NCBI GenBank assembly: GCA_026707445.1
Contig: JAPOWV010000027.1
Coordinates: 151,855 to 215,854, forward strand
Direction: 5' to 3'
DNA: 64,000 nt
Source: Gammaproteobacteria bacterium
GTDB lineage: Bacteria > Pseudomonadota > Gammaproteobacteria > Steroidobacterales > Foliamicaceae
The first letter of the stretch is position 1. The number at the start of each line of letters is the position of its first letter. The position numbers and the translations under genes are program-made. Below are positions 18,476 to 27,378 of this stretch, piece after piece. The notes under the pieces are model-generated. The model saw only the letters and a program-made list of their open reading frames with translations. It made no database searches and had not been told where the DNA came from.

Positions 18476-20161
18476 ATGAAACGCCCCATCATCGGCCTTG
18501 CAGTTGCGTCAATGCTCGTTATGGCTGCACAAGGGCGCAGCGATCCCCCATCCGCTGGCAGCCCGCCCGACACGATTCTGTACAACGGCAACGTCATTAC
18601 GGTGGATCAGGCGTTCTCCTACGCACAGGCCGTTGCCATCACCGACGGTCGATTCACTGCCGTTGGTTCCAACACCAGCGTCCGTACACTCGCAGGACCG
18701 CAGACCCAGCAGATCGACCTCAGCGGGCGCACGGTAGTCCCAGGACTGATGGAAAATCATTTCCACGTCGCCGGCGGAGGACCCGGCGTCGATCTCTCCG
18801 AGACTCGAACGCTCGCCGAAGCGCTTGCGGCCATTAGCAAGCGGGTGGAATCCTCTCCGCCTGGCGCAGTGGTGATTACCAACGCCGATTGGCATGAAGC
18901 GCAGCTCCGTGAACAGCGCCTGCCGCTGCGCAATGATCTCGATACGGTTGCTCCTGACAATCCCGTTGTGGTGGTGCGAGGGGGGCACCAGTATGTCCTG
19001 AATAGTGCCGCACTGGAGCGTTGGGGAATCGATGAGTCCACGGCTGAACGGCCGGGTGGACAAATCGGCCGTTATGCGGACGGATCCCTAAACGGGGAAC
19101 TCATCGACAAAGCCAAGGACTTGGTTACTCTACCCCCGCGGCCACAACGCAGCCTAGAGCAACAGATCAAGGCGCAGATAGCGGAGTACCAGGAGTTACA
19201 TGCCGCCGGCCTCACCAGTGTGCGCCACGCCAGCGGCCTAATCGGCCAATACCGCGCTATTCAGGAGATGCAGCGGCGCGGTGACCTAACCATGCGCGTT
19301 ACGTACCTACTCCGATTCAGGAGTCCCATGGCCATTAGCCAAGCGATTGAGGCAGCCGACGTCAAACCCGACGAGGGCGACGAATGGGTCAAGCTCGGTG
19401 GCATTAAGCTCAGCGTGGACGGTGGGTTTGAAGGCGGATGGATGCGCGAGCCCTATGTGGAGCCCTGGGGAAGGAATGGAACTTACTATGGTGTCAACAC
19501 CATGCTGCCCGAGGTCTTTACCGCAACAGTATTGAAGCTCAATGAGCTCGGCTGGCGAGTCTCTACGCACGCCATTGGCGATGCCGCCATCGACCTAGTG
19601 CTCGACGGATACGAGGCGGCCAACGCACAGGCTCCAATTACTGGGAAGCGCTGGGTTATCGAGCACGGCTTCATACCCGCGGGGGATCATTTCCCACGAA
19701 TTCGAGCACTGGGCTTGGTAGTGTCGGCGCAGCATCACCTGTATTTGGCGGGTCCCAGCTTGGAGAAGTACTGGGGTCGAGAACGCGCCAATCGGACCAC
19801 GCCCATCAGAACGTACTTGGACGAAGGCATCCCGGTTTCCGGCGGTACGGATGCCCCGGTGGTTCCCTACCCACCTTTGGCAGTCATCTATCATTTCGTC
19901 ACCCGCGACACGATCAGCGGTGGTGTCTATGGGGAAGATCAACGGATATCGCGGGAAGAGGCGCTGCGTCTGGTCACGATCAACAACGCCTACTTGACCT
20001 TTGAGGAAGACCTGAAGGGCTCTATCGAGCCAGGGAAGCTTGCCGATCTCGTCGTGCTTTCCGATGACATCATGACTGTCCCCGAGGAGCAGATCGACGA
20101 TTTGACTGTACTTATGACCATGGTCGGCGGCAGCGTTGTGCACGAGCACCCAGACTTGTGA
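18476..20161 (+). CDS. Exported YtcJ-like amidohydrolase
   Basis: A 561-residue amidohydrolase 3 family protein with a signal peptide (MKRPIIGLAVASMLVMAAQG). Metal ligands are visible: H95 and H97 in LMENHFHVAG, STHAIGDAAID, IEHGFIPAGD and the final GTDAPVVPYPP. The ATG at 18476 has AGGAG six bases upstream; an in-frame start 27 codons earlier lies outside any signal peptide. YtcJ-type enzymes hydrolyse amides or cyclic compounds; the substrate is not predictable. Its promoter shares site E with the propeller operon, so it may be co-regulated. Confidence 0.83.
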   Translation: MKRPIIGLAVASMLVMAAQGRSDPPSAGSPPDTILYNGNVITVDQAFSYAQAVAITDGRFTAVGSNTSVRTLAGPQTQQIDLSGRTVVPGLMENHFHVAGGGPGVDLSETRTLAEALAAISKRVESSPPGAVVITNADWHEAQLREQRLPLRNDLDTVAPDNPVVVVRGGHQYVLNSAALERWGIDESTAERPGGQIGRYADGSLNGELIDKAKDLVTLPPRPQRSLEQQIKAQIAEYQELHAAGLTSVRHASGLIGQYRAIQEMQRRGDLTMRVTYLLRFRSPMAISQAIEAADVKPDEGDEWVKLGGIKLSVDGGFEGGWMREPYVEPWGRNGTYYGVNTMLPEVFTATVLKLNELGWRVSTHAIGDAAIDLVLDGYEAANAQAPITGKRWVIEHGFIPAGDHFPRIRALGLVVSAQHHLYLAGPSLEKYWGRERANRTTPIRTYLDEGIPVSGGTDAPVVPYPPLAVIYHFVTRDTISGGVYGEDQRISREEALRLVTINNAYLTFEEDLKGSIEPGKLADLVVLSDDIMTVPEEQIDDLTVLMTMVGGSVVHEHPDL

Positions 20162-20190
20162 CTACGTCGACGCCGCCGGCAAGGAAGCAT

Positions 20191-20210
20191 ATGTTTTAAG
20201 CATAAACTAT
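20191..20210 (+). promoter_or_regulatory. Operator-like motif, site F
   Basis: ATGTTTTAAGCATAAACTAT, 100 bases before the start of the NTF2-like gene at 20311. The right half TAAACTAT is the mirror of the left arm ATAGTTTA at sites A-C, which shows that the motif is a pseudo-palindrome. Confidence 0.55.
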
Positions 20211-20310
20211 TTGCAACAATCCGAGCGCAGCGGTTAGAATTTTTGCGTTGGCACATCCTGAACGGCACCAGAACCGGTACCGAAACCTACTGATAAAGGG
20301 GAGAGAAAGA

Positions 20311-20778
20311 ATGAGGAAGATGATTCTAGTGTTGGTGACAGTTTTGGCATCGAACGTTGCAGCGGACGATAGCGTCAAGGGTGCGAGAGCAACGCTCGAC
20401 AACTACTTTGATGCGTTCAACAGCGGTGATCTTCAGCGCGTAGCCAATGAAATTTACTCCACGCCCTTGCACCAAGGCTTGGGAACAGAGCACAACGTAC
20501 TGGCAACGCCGGAAGACGCGCTCCAACAGCTCACCGGCTTCCACAAGGGAATCAGCGCTCAAGGTTGGGTGGAGTTTCGATTCGAGAACGTAGAATCCTG
20601 CGTGCTCACCGAAGACCTGGTCCTGCTCGATACGCAATACGCCAGTGTTTTCAAGAAGGGCCCCGAGTCCTTCGAAACAATGACGACGATGCTATACGTG
20701 CTGCAGCGGAGCGAAGGCTCCTGGAAAATCATCTCTTACTATCGTCATGACGGCGACACACGGCCAACTTGCGGTTAG
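20311..20778 (+). CDS. Exported SnoaL/NTF2-like protein
   Basis: A 155-residue protein with an N-terminal signal (MRKMILVLVTVLASNVAADD) and a cone-like NTF2-fold pattern: ATLDNYFDAFNSGDLQRV near the start, then WVEFRFENVES and YVLQRSEGSWKIISYYRH at the end. SnoaL-like proteins are isomerases, hydrolases or accessory domains, so function is open. ATG 20311 follows AAGGGGAGAG. Its stop is one base before the IS3 remnant. Confidence 0.65.
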   Translation: MRKMILVLVTVLASNVAADDSVKGARATLDNYFDAFNSGDLQRVANEIYSTPLHQGLGTEHNVLATPEDALQQLTGFHKGISAQGWVEFRFENVESCVLTEDLVLLDTQYASVFKKGPESFETMTTMLYVLQRSEGSWKIISYYRHDGDTRPTCG

Positions 20779-20889
20779 CAATGATCTGCTCTTCGGTGAA
20801 TCGCTTGCGCTTCATCTGAGGACCTCCCCCGGTTCAGGATAATGGGAAAATCCGCAGCTCGAATGGACCGGTTTATGGGGGGAAGATCA
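20779..20889 (-). mobile_element. IS3-family left-end remnant with truncated orfA
   Basis: Read on the minus strand from 20889 this begins TGATCTTCCCCCC, an IS3-type terminal repeat, then GGTCCATTCGAGC and an AGGTCCTC ribosome site, then ATG at 20815 opening MKRKRFTEEQIIA, the N terminus of IS3-family OrfA. Only 12-13 codons remain before the frame runs into the stop end of the NTF2-like gene. The rest of the element is missing. It marks an old insertion between two convergent genes. Confidence 0.78.
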
Positions 20890-20894
20890 GAAGG

Positions 20895-22013
20895 TTAGTG
20901 ACTGCCCATGCGGTCCAATCCCTTCTCCGCCAGGTATCCGGACAGCAAGTCAGCGATCTTCTCGTTGTTGAGATCGGAGAAAGGAAAGTGGGTGTTGCCC
21001 GTGACTCCGATATCGGGAAGATACAAAAGCTCGGCTGTTCCACCATGCGCATTCACTGTGTCTACAAACAGCTTGGCGGTAATGAAGATCTGCCGCCACG
21101 CCTCTAGTGGGGCGCTGGAGGCGGGGTCAGCTCCCTGCGGGATATTGTCGCCAAAAATGATTTGGATCGGGATTGTTGTGAGCTTCTTGAACTCCGCAAG
21201 CGGTACTTCAATTGGGGGGACCACTGCCGGAGGCGGGGCCTCTCCTTCAGGGAATACGTATTGCACCCCCTCGTAGTTCACGATGCCCTTCACCTTGTCG
21301 CTCTCAAGCCGGGTGAGCCAACCTCGTCCGCCGGAAGCTGAATGCGTAATGAGGGTTGCCTCACCAATTCTCTCAAGCAACTCTGCAACAACCGTCGCAT
21401 CTCTATTCGGGTCTTCCGTGCGCATATCGTCCGGCGTCATCTGGCGGTAGTACTGATTGAGCGACTCTTTGTCCTGAGGAAACTGAACACCGGGGAAGTA
21501 GTCTGGCCACTCGCCCAGGCGGTAGAGGTTGAAGAAGAATTGATCCTGAGTCATGGGCGGAATCGTTACCATTTCGGTGCTCGTTCCGGCTCGGCCACGC
21601 CGCGGCTGATCGATAATGTAGGTAGAAAAGCCGCGACGCACAAAGATGTTCTTGAACCCATCCCGTCCGTCAGCTGTGGATTCCCACGTCTTGCCAGACT
21701 GCCCCCCACCATGCCACATCACGAGCGGGTACTCTCGAGCCCGAATGGGAATCTGGTATTGAACGTAGGCATGATCTCCATGGAGCGTTTGCCCTCCTGG
21801 GGGCGCGGGGAATCCAGTGGGCTGGAACTCGCCAGGAGTCTCGATAACGGTTCCTCCGACCGCGAAGCTGCCCTGATCTTCCAGAATGATTGGCTGCTTC
21901 TGGCCGCCATCGGAAGCCGACGATAGGGGTGCGCCCAGAACAGCGATTGTTAACAGGGTCCCGACAAGGGTCACGCGACGGTTTTTCCTAGTGCAAATCA
22001 GGCTTACTCCCAA
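20895..22013 (-). CDS. Exported alpha/beta-hydrolase (esterase-like)
   Basis: A 372-residue serine hydrolase with a signal peptide (VGTLLTIAVLGAPLSSA). WHGGGQSGKTWES forms the oxyanion region, THSASGGRGW carries the nucleophile serine in a HSASG elbow, and THFPF near the end supplies a candidate His. The best start is TTG 22013, overlapping the dioxygenase stop by 10 bases; GTG 21974 is an alternative. It is last in the minus-strand unit 26310-20895 and may release aromatic acids from esters; the substrate is unknown. Confidence 0.75.
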   Translation of the reverse strand: MGVSLICTRKNRRVTLVGTLLTIAVLGAPLSSASDGGQKQPIILEDQGSFAVGGTVIETPGEFQPTGFPAPPGGQTLHGDHAYVQYQIPIRAREYPLVMWHGGGQSGKTWESTADGRDGFKNIFVRRGFSTYIIDQPRRGRAGTSTEMVTIPPMTQDQFFFNLYRLGEWPDYFPGVQFPQDKESLNQYYRQMTPDDMRTEDPNRDATVVAELLERIGEATLITHSASGGRGWLTRLESDKVKGIVNYEGVQYVFPEGEAPPPAVVPPIEVPLAEFKKLTTIPIQIIFGDNIPQGADPASSAPLEAWRQIFITAKLFVDTVNAHGGTAELLYLPDIGVTGNTHFPFSDLNNEKIADLLSGYLAEKGLDRMGSH

Positions 22014-23011
22014 ATCGTGAAAGCCATCGCGTTACCGGTCCCCGCAAGCGACCGATAGCAAGGCACATAGTCGATAAGGCTCATCGTTAGTCCTGCATCT
22101 CCCGCAGCCGCGGCCACCGGAATCCAATTCTTCACTTCAGAGGTCCCCGATTGATAAAACGTCTCCGGCCATTGCAGGAGATCCTCCCGACTATTGTTTT
22201 TCATCGCTTCCAAAATCGCGCGATCGAACCTTTCATCAACCACGAAGTGCGAGAGCCCCCCGGAGGCAATGATCGCGACCCGTGAATCGCTTTCCCAACT
22301 CTCGATAGCGCGCCGCAACGCGAGTCCAAATTCATAGACACGTTGCGCTGTAGGCGTATTGGGCGGATAGAACGTATTGACAAAAACCGGGACGTTCGGA
22401 ATCACGTTCTTTTGCATGATCTTCTGATAAACGTAGCCAAACGCGTGCGGGACTCCGCTCATCCAATCACACGACTGGGGCATCGTCGACAGTTCAGTTA
22501 CATCGAACCCGTCAATCATCATTCGCGCGATAATGTGCCGGCCGAGATCAGCCTGACCCGACCACTGCGCGCGTTCACTGCCCCAGTAGCCCGGAGCCGC
22601 CTTCGGAATCCCGGGCGGCATCTTGGCTAGCTGTTCAGGACTTGCAGGTATATTCACGATCTCCTCGCCGGAGTAGACAGCAAGACAAGGCATGTTCTCT
22701 TTCGTAAAGGCCTCCATTTGATCGTTACCAACGATGATTGCCACGTCGGGCTGCACCCTATTGAATGTCTCCACCAAGCGATCAACGGCTCTGTGGCAAG
22801 CCTGAAGCCTCTCGTTCTGCACGTCCAGGGTGATCTGCTCGGCGAGGCCCTCGTCGCGCCTGAGTTTCACCAATTCGCCGAATGAATGGGATGCCCCCTG
22901 ATATGAGTGAGTTTGAGTCTTGTCGAACTCTACCCTCTCATTCCAGTACTCCGGCCCCATCAGCATCATGGGCCCATGAGACGTGCCTATTCCCAGGACA
23001 ATCTTAGCCAT
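22004..23011 (-). CDS. LigB-type class III extradiol dioxygenase homologue
   Basis: A 335-residue LigB-superfamily protein. His12 (GIGTSHGPM), His255 (GGLSHF) and Glu292 (GTSEVKNW) match catalytic or iron positions of protocatechuate 4,5-dioxygenase beta subunits. The second iron His of LigB (in the NDH motif) is Gln98 here (VGNDQMEAF), so either the metal site differs or this is another LigB subfamily. ATG 23011 has AGGAG six bases upstream. It is nine bases after the LigJ-like gene, supporting a meta-cleavage role on a catechol or gallate-like ring. Confidence 0.75.
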   Translation of the reverse strand: MAKIVLGIGTSHGPMMLMGPEYWNERVEFDKTQTHSYQGASHSFGELVKLRRDEGLAEQITLDVQNERLQACHRAVDRLVETFNRVQPDVAIIVGNDQMEAFTKENMPCLAVYSGEEIVNIPASPEQLAKMPPGIPKAAPGYWGSERAQWSGQADLGRHIIARMMIDGFDVTELSTMPQSCDWMSGVPHAFGYVYQKIMQKNVIPNVPVFVNTFYPPNTPTAQRVYEFGLALRRAIESWESDSRVAIIASGGLSHFVVDERFDRAILEAMKNNSREDLLQWPETFYQSGTSEVKNWIPVAAAAGDAGLTMSLIDYVPCYRSLAGTGNAMAFTIWE

Positions 23012-23020
23012 CGCTTTCTC

Positions 23021-24055
23021 CTAGCTAAACTTTGCGGTCAATTTAGCTGGATCTAGCTTGAACAGTTTGACCGTGTTCTTATACAGAACGTCCTCTTTCT
23101 CTTGCTCCGTGAGCCAATCAATGTCCTTAACGTATCTAGCGACATCATCCATGTTGTGCCCGAAATCCGGATGCTTTGTCGACCCTACTCCAGGGCACTC
23201 AGCGCCAAATAAAGTCTGCTCGGGACCGATCACCTTAAGCAAGAATTCAACAGCTTCGGGTGTGTAGAGAACCGTATCGAAGTAGAGCTTCTTGATTCGC
23301 TCAGAAAACCACTCTGATCGCGGCCCGTACATTGAAGGCGCAGTGAATCGACCTAACTGAAAGGGAATCGCACCGCCGCCATGAGACACTATTATCTTGA
23401 GATCAGGGAAGTCGACAAAAACATCGGAGTGAAGCAAACCGTATACCGCTGTGGTTTCTTCGTTAATGAATCTTAAGCTGTACGGCTCCCGCTCCGATTT
23501 GGACCCGGTGCCGTGAATATGGGCGGGAACGTCCAGTTCACAGAGTTTTTCATATAGCGGGTACCAGTACCTATCCCCTAACGCTGGCGGTTCGACACCC
23601 GAATTCTCGTACGGATCCGGATTTAGCAAACAACCTTTGAAATCCAGTTCATTGACAGCTCTTTCAAGCTCGGCAATTGCCATGTCCAACGGCTCACCCG
23701 CCGCCTGGGGTAGACCTGCTACGCCTATGAACCGATCGTACATCCGGGTTTGACGATAAATCATGTTGTTGCTTTCTTCGACAAACCACTGCACCAACTT
23801 CGATGGTTTTTCACTGTGCATCATCTGAAAAGGTCGGGGAGATAGCAACTGCATATCGGTCTTCACCAAGTCGATATAGTCCATGTGGCTATGATCTGAC
23901 TTGTGGAACTTTTCCTTCTCGACTGATTCTCTGATCTCATCATCAGTGACCGACACTCCCCCCCGACCATGCGCCCCTCGATGCGAAGTTATCAGCGCTT
24001 TATAGGCCCATAGTTCCGCGGGCGCGCTTACATGTGCGTGGCAGTCAATAATCAT
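23021..24055 (-). CDS. LigJ-like 4-oxalomesaconate hydratase (amidohydrolase family)
   Basis: A 344-residue TIM-barrel amidohydrolase. Ligand candidates are His6 and His8 (CHAHV), His179/His181 (VPAHIHGTG), His225 (VSHGGGA) and Glu286 (LFGAECPGVG). A Glu in place of the usual final Asp is a LigJ trait. LigJ hydrates 4-oxalomesaconate to 4-carboxy-4-hydroxy-2-oxoadipate, the substrate of HMG/CHA aldolase. Segments such as NPDPYENSG and DRYWYPLYEK resemble LigJ closely. A decarboxylase of the ACMSD type is the main alternative. It precedes the LigB-like gene by 9 bases. Confidence 0.77.
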   Translation of the reverse strand: MIIDCHAHVSAPAELWAYKALITSHRGAHGRGGVSVTDDEIRESVEKEKFHKSDHSHMDYIDLVKTDMQLLSPRPFQMMHSEKPSKLVQWFVEESNNMIYRQTRMYDRFIGVAGLPQAAGEPLDMAIAELERAVNELDFKGCLLNPDPYENSGVEPPALGDRYWYPLYEKLCELDVPAHIHGTGSKSEREPYSLRFINEETTAVYGLLHSDVFVDFPDLKIIVSHGGGAIPFQLGRFTAPSMYGPRSEWFSERIKKLYFDTVLYTPEAVEFLLKVIGPEQTLFGAECPGVGSTKHPDFGHNMDDVARYVKDIDWLTEQEKEDVLYKNTVKLFKLDPAKLTAKFS

Positions 24056-24109
24056 TGTTTTTCTCTCATTCGATTGATCTCAAAAGGGGGGTGACTAGGT
24101 CATTTCGCG

Positions 24110-24595
24110 CTATTCAGATTCCGGGAGAGCAAGAAATATCGTAATCAGTCCGAAAGATCCAGCGAGCCTGAAGGCAAAGGCGGCGGCTCCTTCCAAGCGC
24201 GGGCTGTAGTACATGAAATAGCCCCCTTCGGCAATAACCGTAAAACTGAGTATCAGTAGCCCGAAGGTTAGGCCACAACCCGCGACGGCCCACCGTTTCG
24301 CCCTTGCGAATTCCTCTTTAGATGCGTTGACATGCTTCAACATTATCGCGCCGCCAACGCATCCACCAAGCGCCGCGACGATCTTCCCCAGAATGATGAG
24401 CAACACTCCGGCCCATACAACGACTGGATTTGTTGTCTGCCACGGCTGACGCAATGGCTCTGGTACTTGCGCCATGCTGGCCACATTCTCTACTGATCCA
24501 TAAATAGCGGGAATCTCCAAGAAGTTGCTTATTGCTCCGGCCACGCCAAAGAGACCGATAGAGAACACAAGGAATATTTTTACGTAGCGAACCAT
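24110..24595 (-). CDS. DUF2165-family membrane protein
   Basis: A 161-residue protein with four predicted membrane helices (IFLVFSIGLFGVAGAI, VVVWAGVLLIILGKIVAAL, WAVAGCGLTFGLLILSFTVIA and a C-terminal helix) and a loop with NVASMAQVPEPLR. It fits the DUF2165 family, whose role is unknown. The likely start is ATG 24595 with GGAGG just upstream. It lies between the flavoprotein and LigJ-like genes in one minus-strand unit. Confidence 0.7.
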   Translation of the reverse strand: MVRYVKIFLVFSIGLFGVAGAISNFLEIPAIYGSVENVASMAQVPEPLRQPWQTTNPVVVWAGVLLIILGKIVAALGGCVGGAIMLKHVNASKEEFARAKRWAVAGCGLTFGLLILSFTVIAEGGYFMYYSPRLEGAAAFAFRLAGSFGLITIFLALPESE

Positions 24596-24663
24596 CACTC
24601 CTCCCAGAAGGCTCGATCAATCTCCATGCTCGCTCACGAAATGGCCCGAAGAAATCAGGCGCA

Positions 24664-26310
24664 TCACCTAGCGGCATTGGTGCCGAATATTCTGCCGTTT
24701 ACGAGAACATCCAGTATGGCATTTCCCCCTAGACGGTTTGTTCCGTGAATGACGCCGGTAATCTCGCCTACCGCGTAGAGTCCTTCAAGTGGCGTGCCGT
24801 CGGCTTTCAAAACCTGGCCTTCCAAATTGATGTTTACGCCGCCCATAGTGTGATGGGCAGCCGGTGCTCTCTCCTGAGCATAGAAGGGTGGGTTTTCAAG
24901 AGGCGCGGTATAAACCACACGCCCAAATTCATCTGGAGTTTGGGCGAGAGCGTGTGCATTGTAGTTCTCGACGGTCTCTATCAAAGCCCTCGCAGGCACA
25001 CCTATCATTTCCGCCAACGCCTCCAGGGTGTCTGCGACATAGGGCACCGGCCTGAAAGTTGGTAGCTCGTCCTTTTCTATAGCACCCGTTACGTCAGAGG
25101 ACGAGACAACGAATATAGATCCACCAGTCTGTTCCAATATCGCTGCAGCCATCCGATCCCTACGTCCGTCCTCCCTGGTAAAACGTTGCCCTTCCCTGTT
25201 TACAAAAACGGAAAGGGTAGTTCTAGGAAGGTAGCCGCCGGTATACCCGGAAACAGGGTCAACAATGTGAGCAAGCTGGATCTGCCCCATGTTGACCAGA
25301 CTCGCTCCGGCATCACGCGCCATAAAGAGACCGTCGCCGGTGATAGTGGTTAGGTTGGTAGTTATCAAGGTGGGGCCGAGGTCAGACCACTGCCCGCCTT
25401 CACCGTATTGTTGGCGCAGCTCTACGTTGCCGGCGAAACCGCCCGTTGCAAGGATGACGTTCTTATTGGCGTATAACGTCACTTTGTTGCCGTTTCTACC
25501 CAGAGCATTGACGCCTACGACTCGATCGCCATCCATAATCAGGCTCTTGCCTGTGGTCTCCAGTAAAACGGTGGCGTCCTTGTCTTCAAGGAAGTTTTCG
25601 AAAGCTAGTAGATAGGCGGATCCTCTTGCTCGGACAGGCCGATGGGCTCTCGCGTACATGGCGCCGGGACCTGACGTCACCCCATCATGAAATTCGACAC
25701 CCATGTTCTCCAGCCACTTGACGGTGTCGTAGCTGAATTCTGTCATCTGTCTAATATGGGGTATCGAGCCTAACTTATCTCCGCCATTCCAGGTTTGCAG
25801 CGCATGCCATGCGGGACTGTCAAACATCGTGTGATCTGTTTGCAGGTAAGCCTCATACTCTGCCCTGACTTCATCCTGCAGGGCTTTATGCTCAGCGCTA
25901 ACTGGCGTTTCGCTCAAAGCATCGGTAATCAAAGACTCCACCCCAATTTGACGCTCATCGAAGTGATAGTGCGTTTTCTCTTCAGGGGTAGAAGAATTGA
26001 ATGCCCCACCGGATATTGCAGTATGACCGCCTGTAGAGTCGGCTTTCTCGACCACTATGACGCTGGCGCCGGCCTCAACTGCCGCCACTGCTGCCGACAT
26101 ACCTGAACCACCACCGCCTACTATGACGACATCTGCTGTCATCTCCAGATCTTCTGGAGTGGGTTTCCCTATAGGTATGGCAGCCGCTGCGGCATCGCTG
26201 ACCCAGCCTGCCTCAAACTTCTGCCCTTCGCCGCTGGCAGTGAGGGACAACGCCATTACCGACGCTAGGGTTAATTGAGGCAGAAGTTGCTTCACAGTCG
26301 TCCTTCTCAT
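24664..26310 (-). CDS. Exported FAD-dependent flavoprotein (fumarate reductase / ketosteroid dehydrogenase type)
   Basis: A 548-residue FAD_binding_2 protein. A signal peptide (LPQLTLASVMALSLTASG) precedes the FAD-binding VVIVGGGGSGMSAAVAAVEAGA, then GGHTAISGGAF, VILATGGFAGN, and the C-terminal HHTMGGVNINLEGQVL and NRLGGNAILDVLVNGRIFG. These are the hallmarks of flavocytochrome c / fumarate reductase-like enzymes. No heme site or FMN domain is visible. It may reduce or dehydrogenate an enone or cinnamate-type acid in the periplasm. First in the unit 26310-20895, near site G. ATG 26310 is chosen; the upstream open frame has no signal. Confidence 0.82.
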   Translation of the reverse strand: MRRTTVKQLLPQLTLASVMALSLTASGEGQKFEAGWVSDAAAAAIPIGKPTPEDLEMTADVVIVGGGGSGMSAAVAAVEAGASVIVVEKADSTGGHTAISGGAFNSSTPEEKTHYHFDERQIGVESLITDALSETPVSAEHKALQDEVRAEYEAYLQTDHTMFDSPAWHALQTWNGGDKLGSIPHIRQMTEFSYDTVKWLENMGVEFHDGVTSGPGAMYARAHRPVRARGSAYLLAFENFLEDKDATVLLETTGKSLIMDGDRVVGVNALGRNGNKVTLYANKNVILATGGFAGNVELRQQYGEGGQWSDLGPTLITTNLTTITGDGLFMARDAGASLVNMGQIQLAHIVDPVSGYTGGYLPRTTLSVFVNREGQRFTREDGRRDRMAAAILEQTGGSIFVVSSSDVTGAIEKDELPTFRPVPYVADTLEALAEMIGVPARALIETVENYNAHALAQTPDEFGRVVYTAPLENPPFYAQERAPAAHHTMGGVNINLEGQVLKADGTPLEGLYAVGEITGVIHGTNRLGGNAILDVLVNGRIFGTNAAR

Positions 26311-26521
26311 AACTCGGTGAATGCAAGCAAGGCTGTCTTTCACAGGCTGTAGTCCCCGCGAAGAATGCTTGGGATCCCGCCGCGCTTTTGACTCACCTGC
26401 GGAATCTTGTCGGGACTCAACGCAATATCTGGGAGCCCAGCTCCACTTGGGTGACCACCTGCAGGGCCGTTGTTTACGTTTCTCCCACCTTCCAAGCGCC
26501 CTGGAGGAATTGTACACCAAA

Positions 26522-26541
26522 TTACTTTATACTTAAAATGA
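26522..26541. promoter_or_regulatory. Operator-like motif, site G
   Basis: TTACTTTATACTTAAAATGA, in the divergent region between the flavoprotein operon (-) and the exported orphan at 26548 (+). The core TTTATACTTAAA matches sites B and C exactly. Confidence 0.55.
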
Positions 26542-26547
26542 ATATAG

Positions 26548-27246
26548 ATGGTGGACGAGATGTTCAAGACCTTTGGGCTCAAATGGGTGTTGGTGCCGAC
26601 AACCCTAATGTGCCTGGCCATCAGTATGGGCTCTGCCAGATCAGTCGCAGCGGAGGAAAGCGACGGCGAACCGGTGGTCATGACCCTGTGGTGGGTTATT
26701 TTCAACTACCCGGAAAACTGCTCGGATGGCTCATGTGGCGCAAACGACCTCGCAGATGAGCCGGGGCTCGCGGATGATAAGAAAGTCAAAGCTTCAGTGG
26801 TGTACGGCACTGGCCAGGTGACCGATGAGGAAGGGAAGGTGATGCTGGTCTCTTCCCTCTACCCCACGGACGCTGACCTTGGTGATTCCGGGCCGGCACC
26901 CTTCAGTGACGGGCTACTGAAGCCGTTCGGTAAAGGGCTACTGAACGTTACGGGTGCCAATATCCATCTGGTAATGCGCAGCCATGGACCGGTCATCGAT
27001 GAGTATTTGGATAAGCAGCTCACAACCGTGGTCGACCCCGGCTGCCAGGCTAAAGGGGGACCCAACGAGTGCAGATACATCTACGGCGCTGTCCACCCTC
27101 CAGGCCAGGAGAGGGCCGATGTCATTGTCTTCGGCAAGCCTGGCCAGGTTATCGAGGGGGCCTCATCCACTATGTTCCGGGAGGACAACGGCCTTAAGGC
27201 CATAGTGCGCACGATTGTTGATTTAGAAGGCAGGGCCGACAATTAG
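26548..27246 (+). CDS. Exported protein of unknown function
   Basis: A 232-residue protein with a signal peptide (LVPTTLMCLAISMGSARSVAA) and a body I do not recognise. Segments include VVMTLWWVIFNYPENCSDGSCGANDL, a Cys-X5-Cys pair, VHPPGQERADVIVFGKPG and a second Cys pair (CQAKGGPNEC) that could form disulfides. The start may be ATG 26548 or ATG 26560; neither has a strong ribosome site. It is divergent from the flavoprotein gene across site G. Confidence 0.6.
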   Translation: MVDEMFKTFGLKWVLVPTTLMCLAISMGSARSVAAEESDGEPVVMTLWWVIFNYPENCSDGSCGANDLADEPGLADDKKVKASVVYGTGQVTDEEGKVMLVSSLYPTDADLGDSGPAPFSDGLLKPFGKGLLNVTGANIHLVMRSHGPVIDEYLDKQLTTVVDPGCQAKGGPNECRYIYGAVHPPGQERADVIVFGKPGQVIEGASSTMFREDNGLKAIVRTIVDLEGRADN

Positions 27247-27378
27247 AGTACCTCCCAACAACCGAACAGATACTAATGAGTGACCAACCCTGTGCGCCGC
27301 GTAATCCGCGTTGGCCTGGAGCAAGTCCAGCGGTCGGGTAAGTGGGCTGCGTCACGATATGAAACTGGAGAAGCGTCT

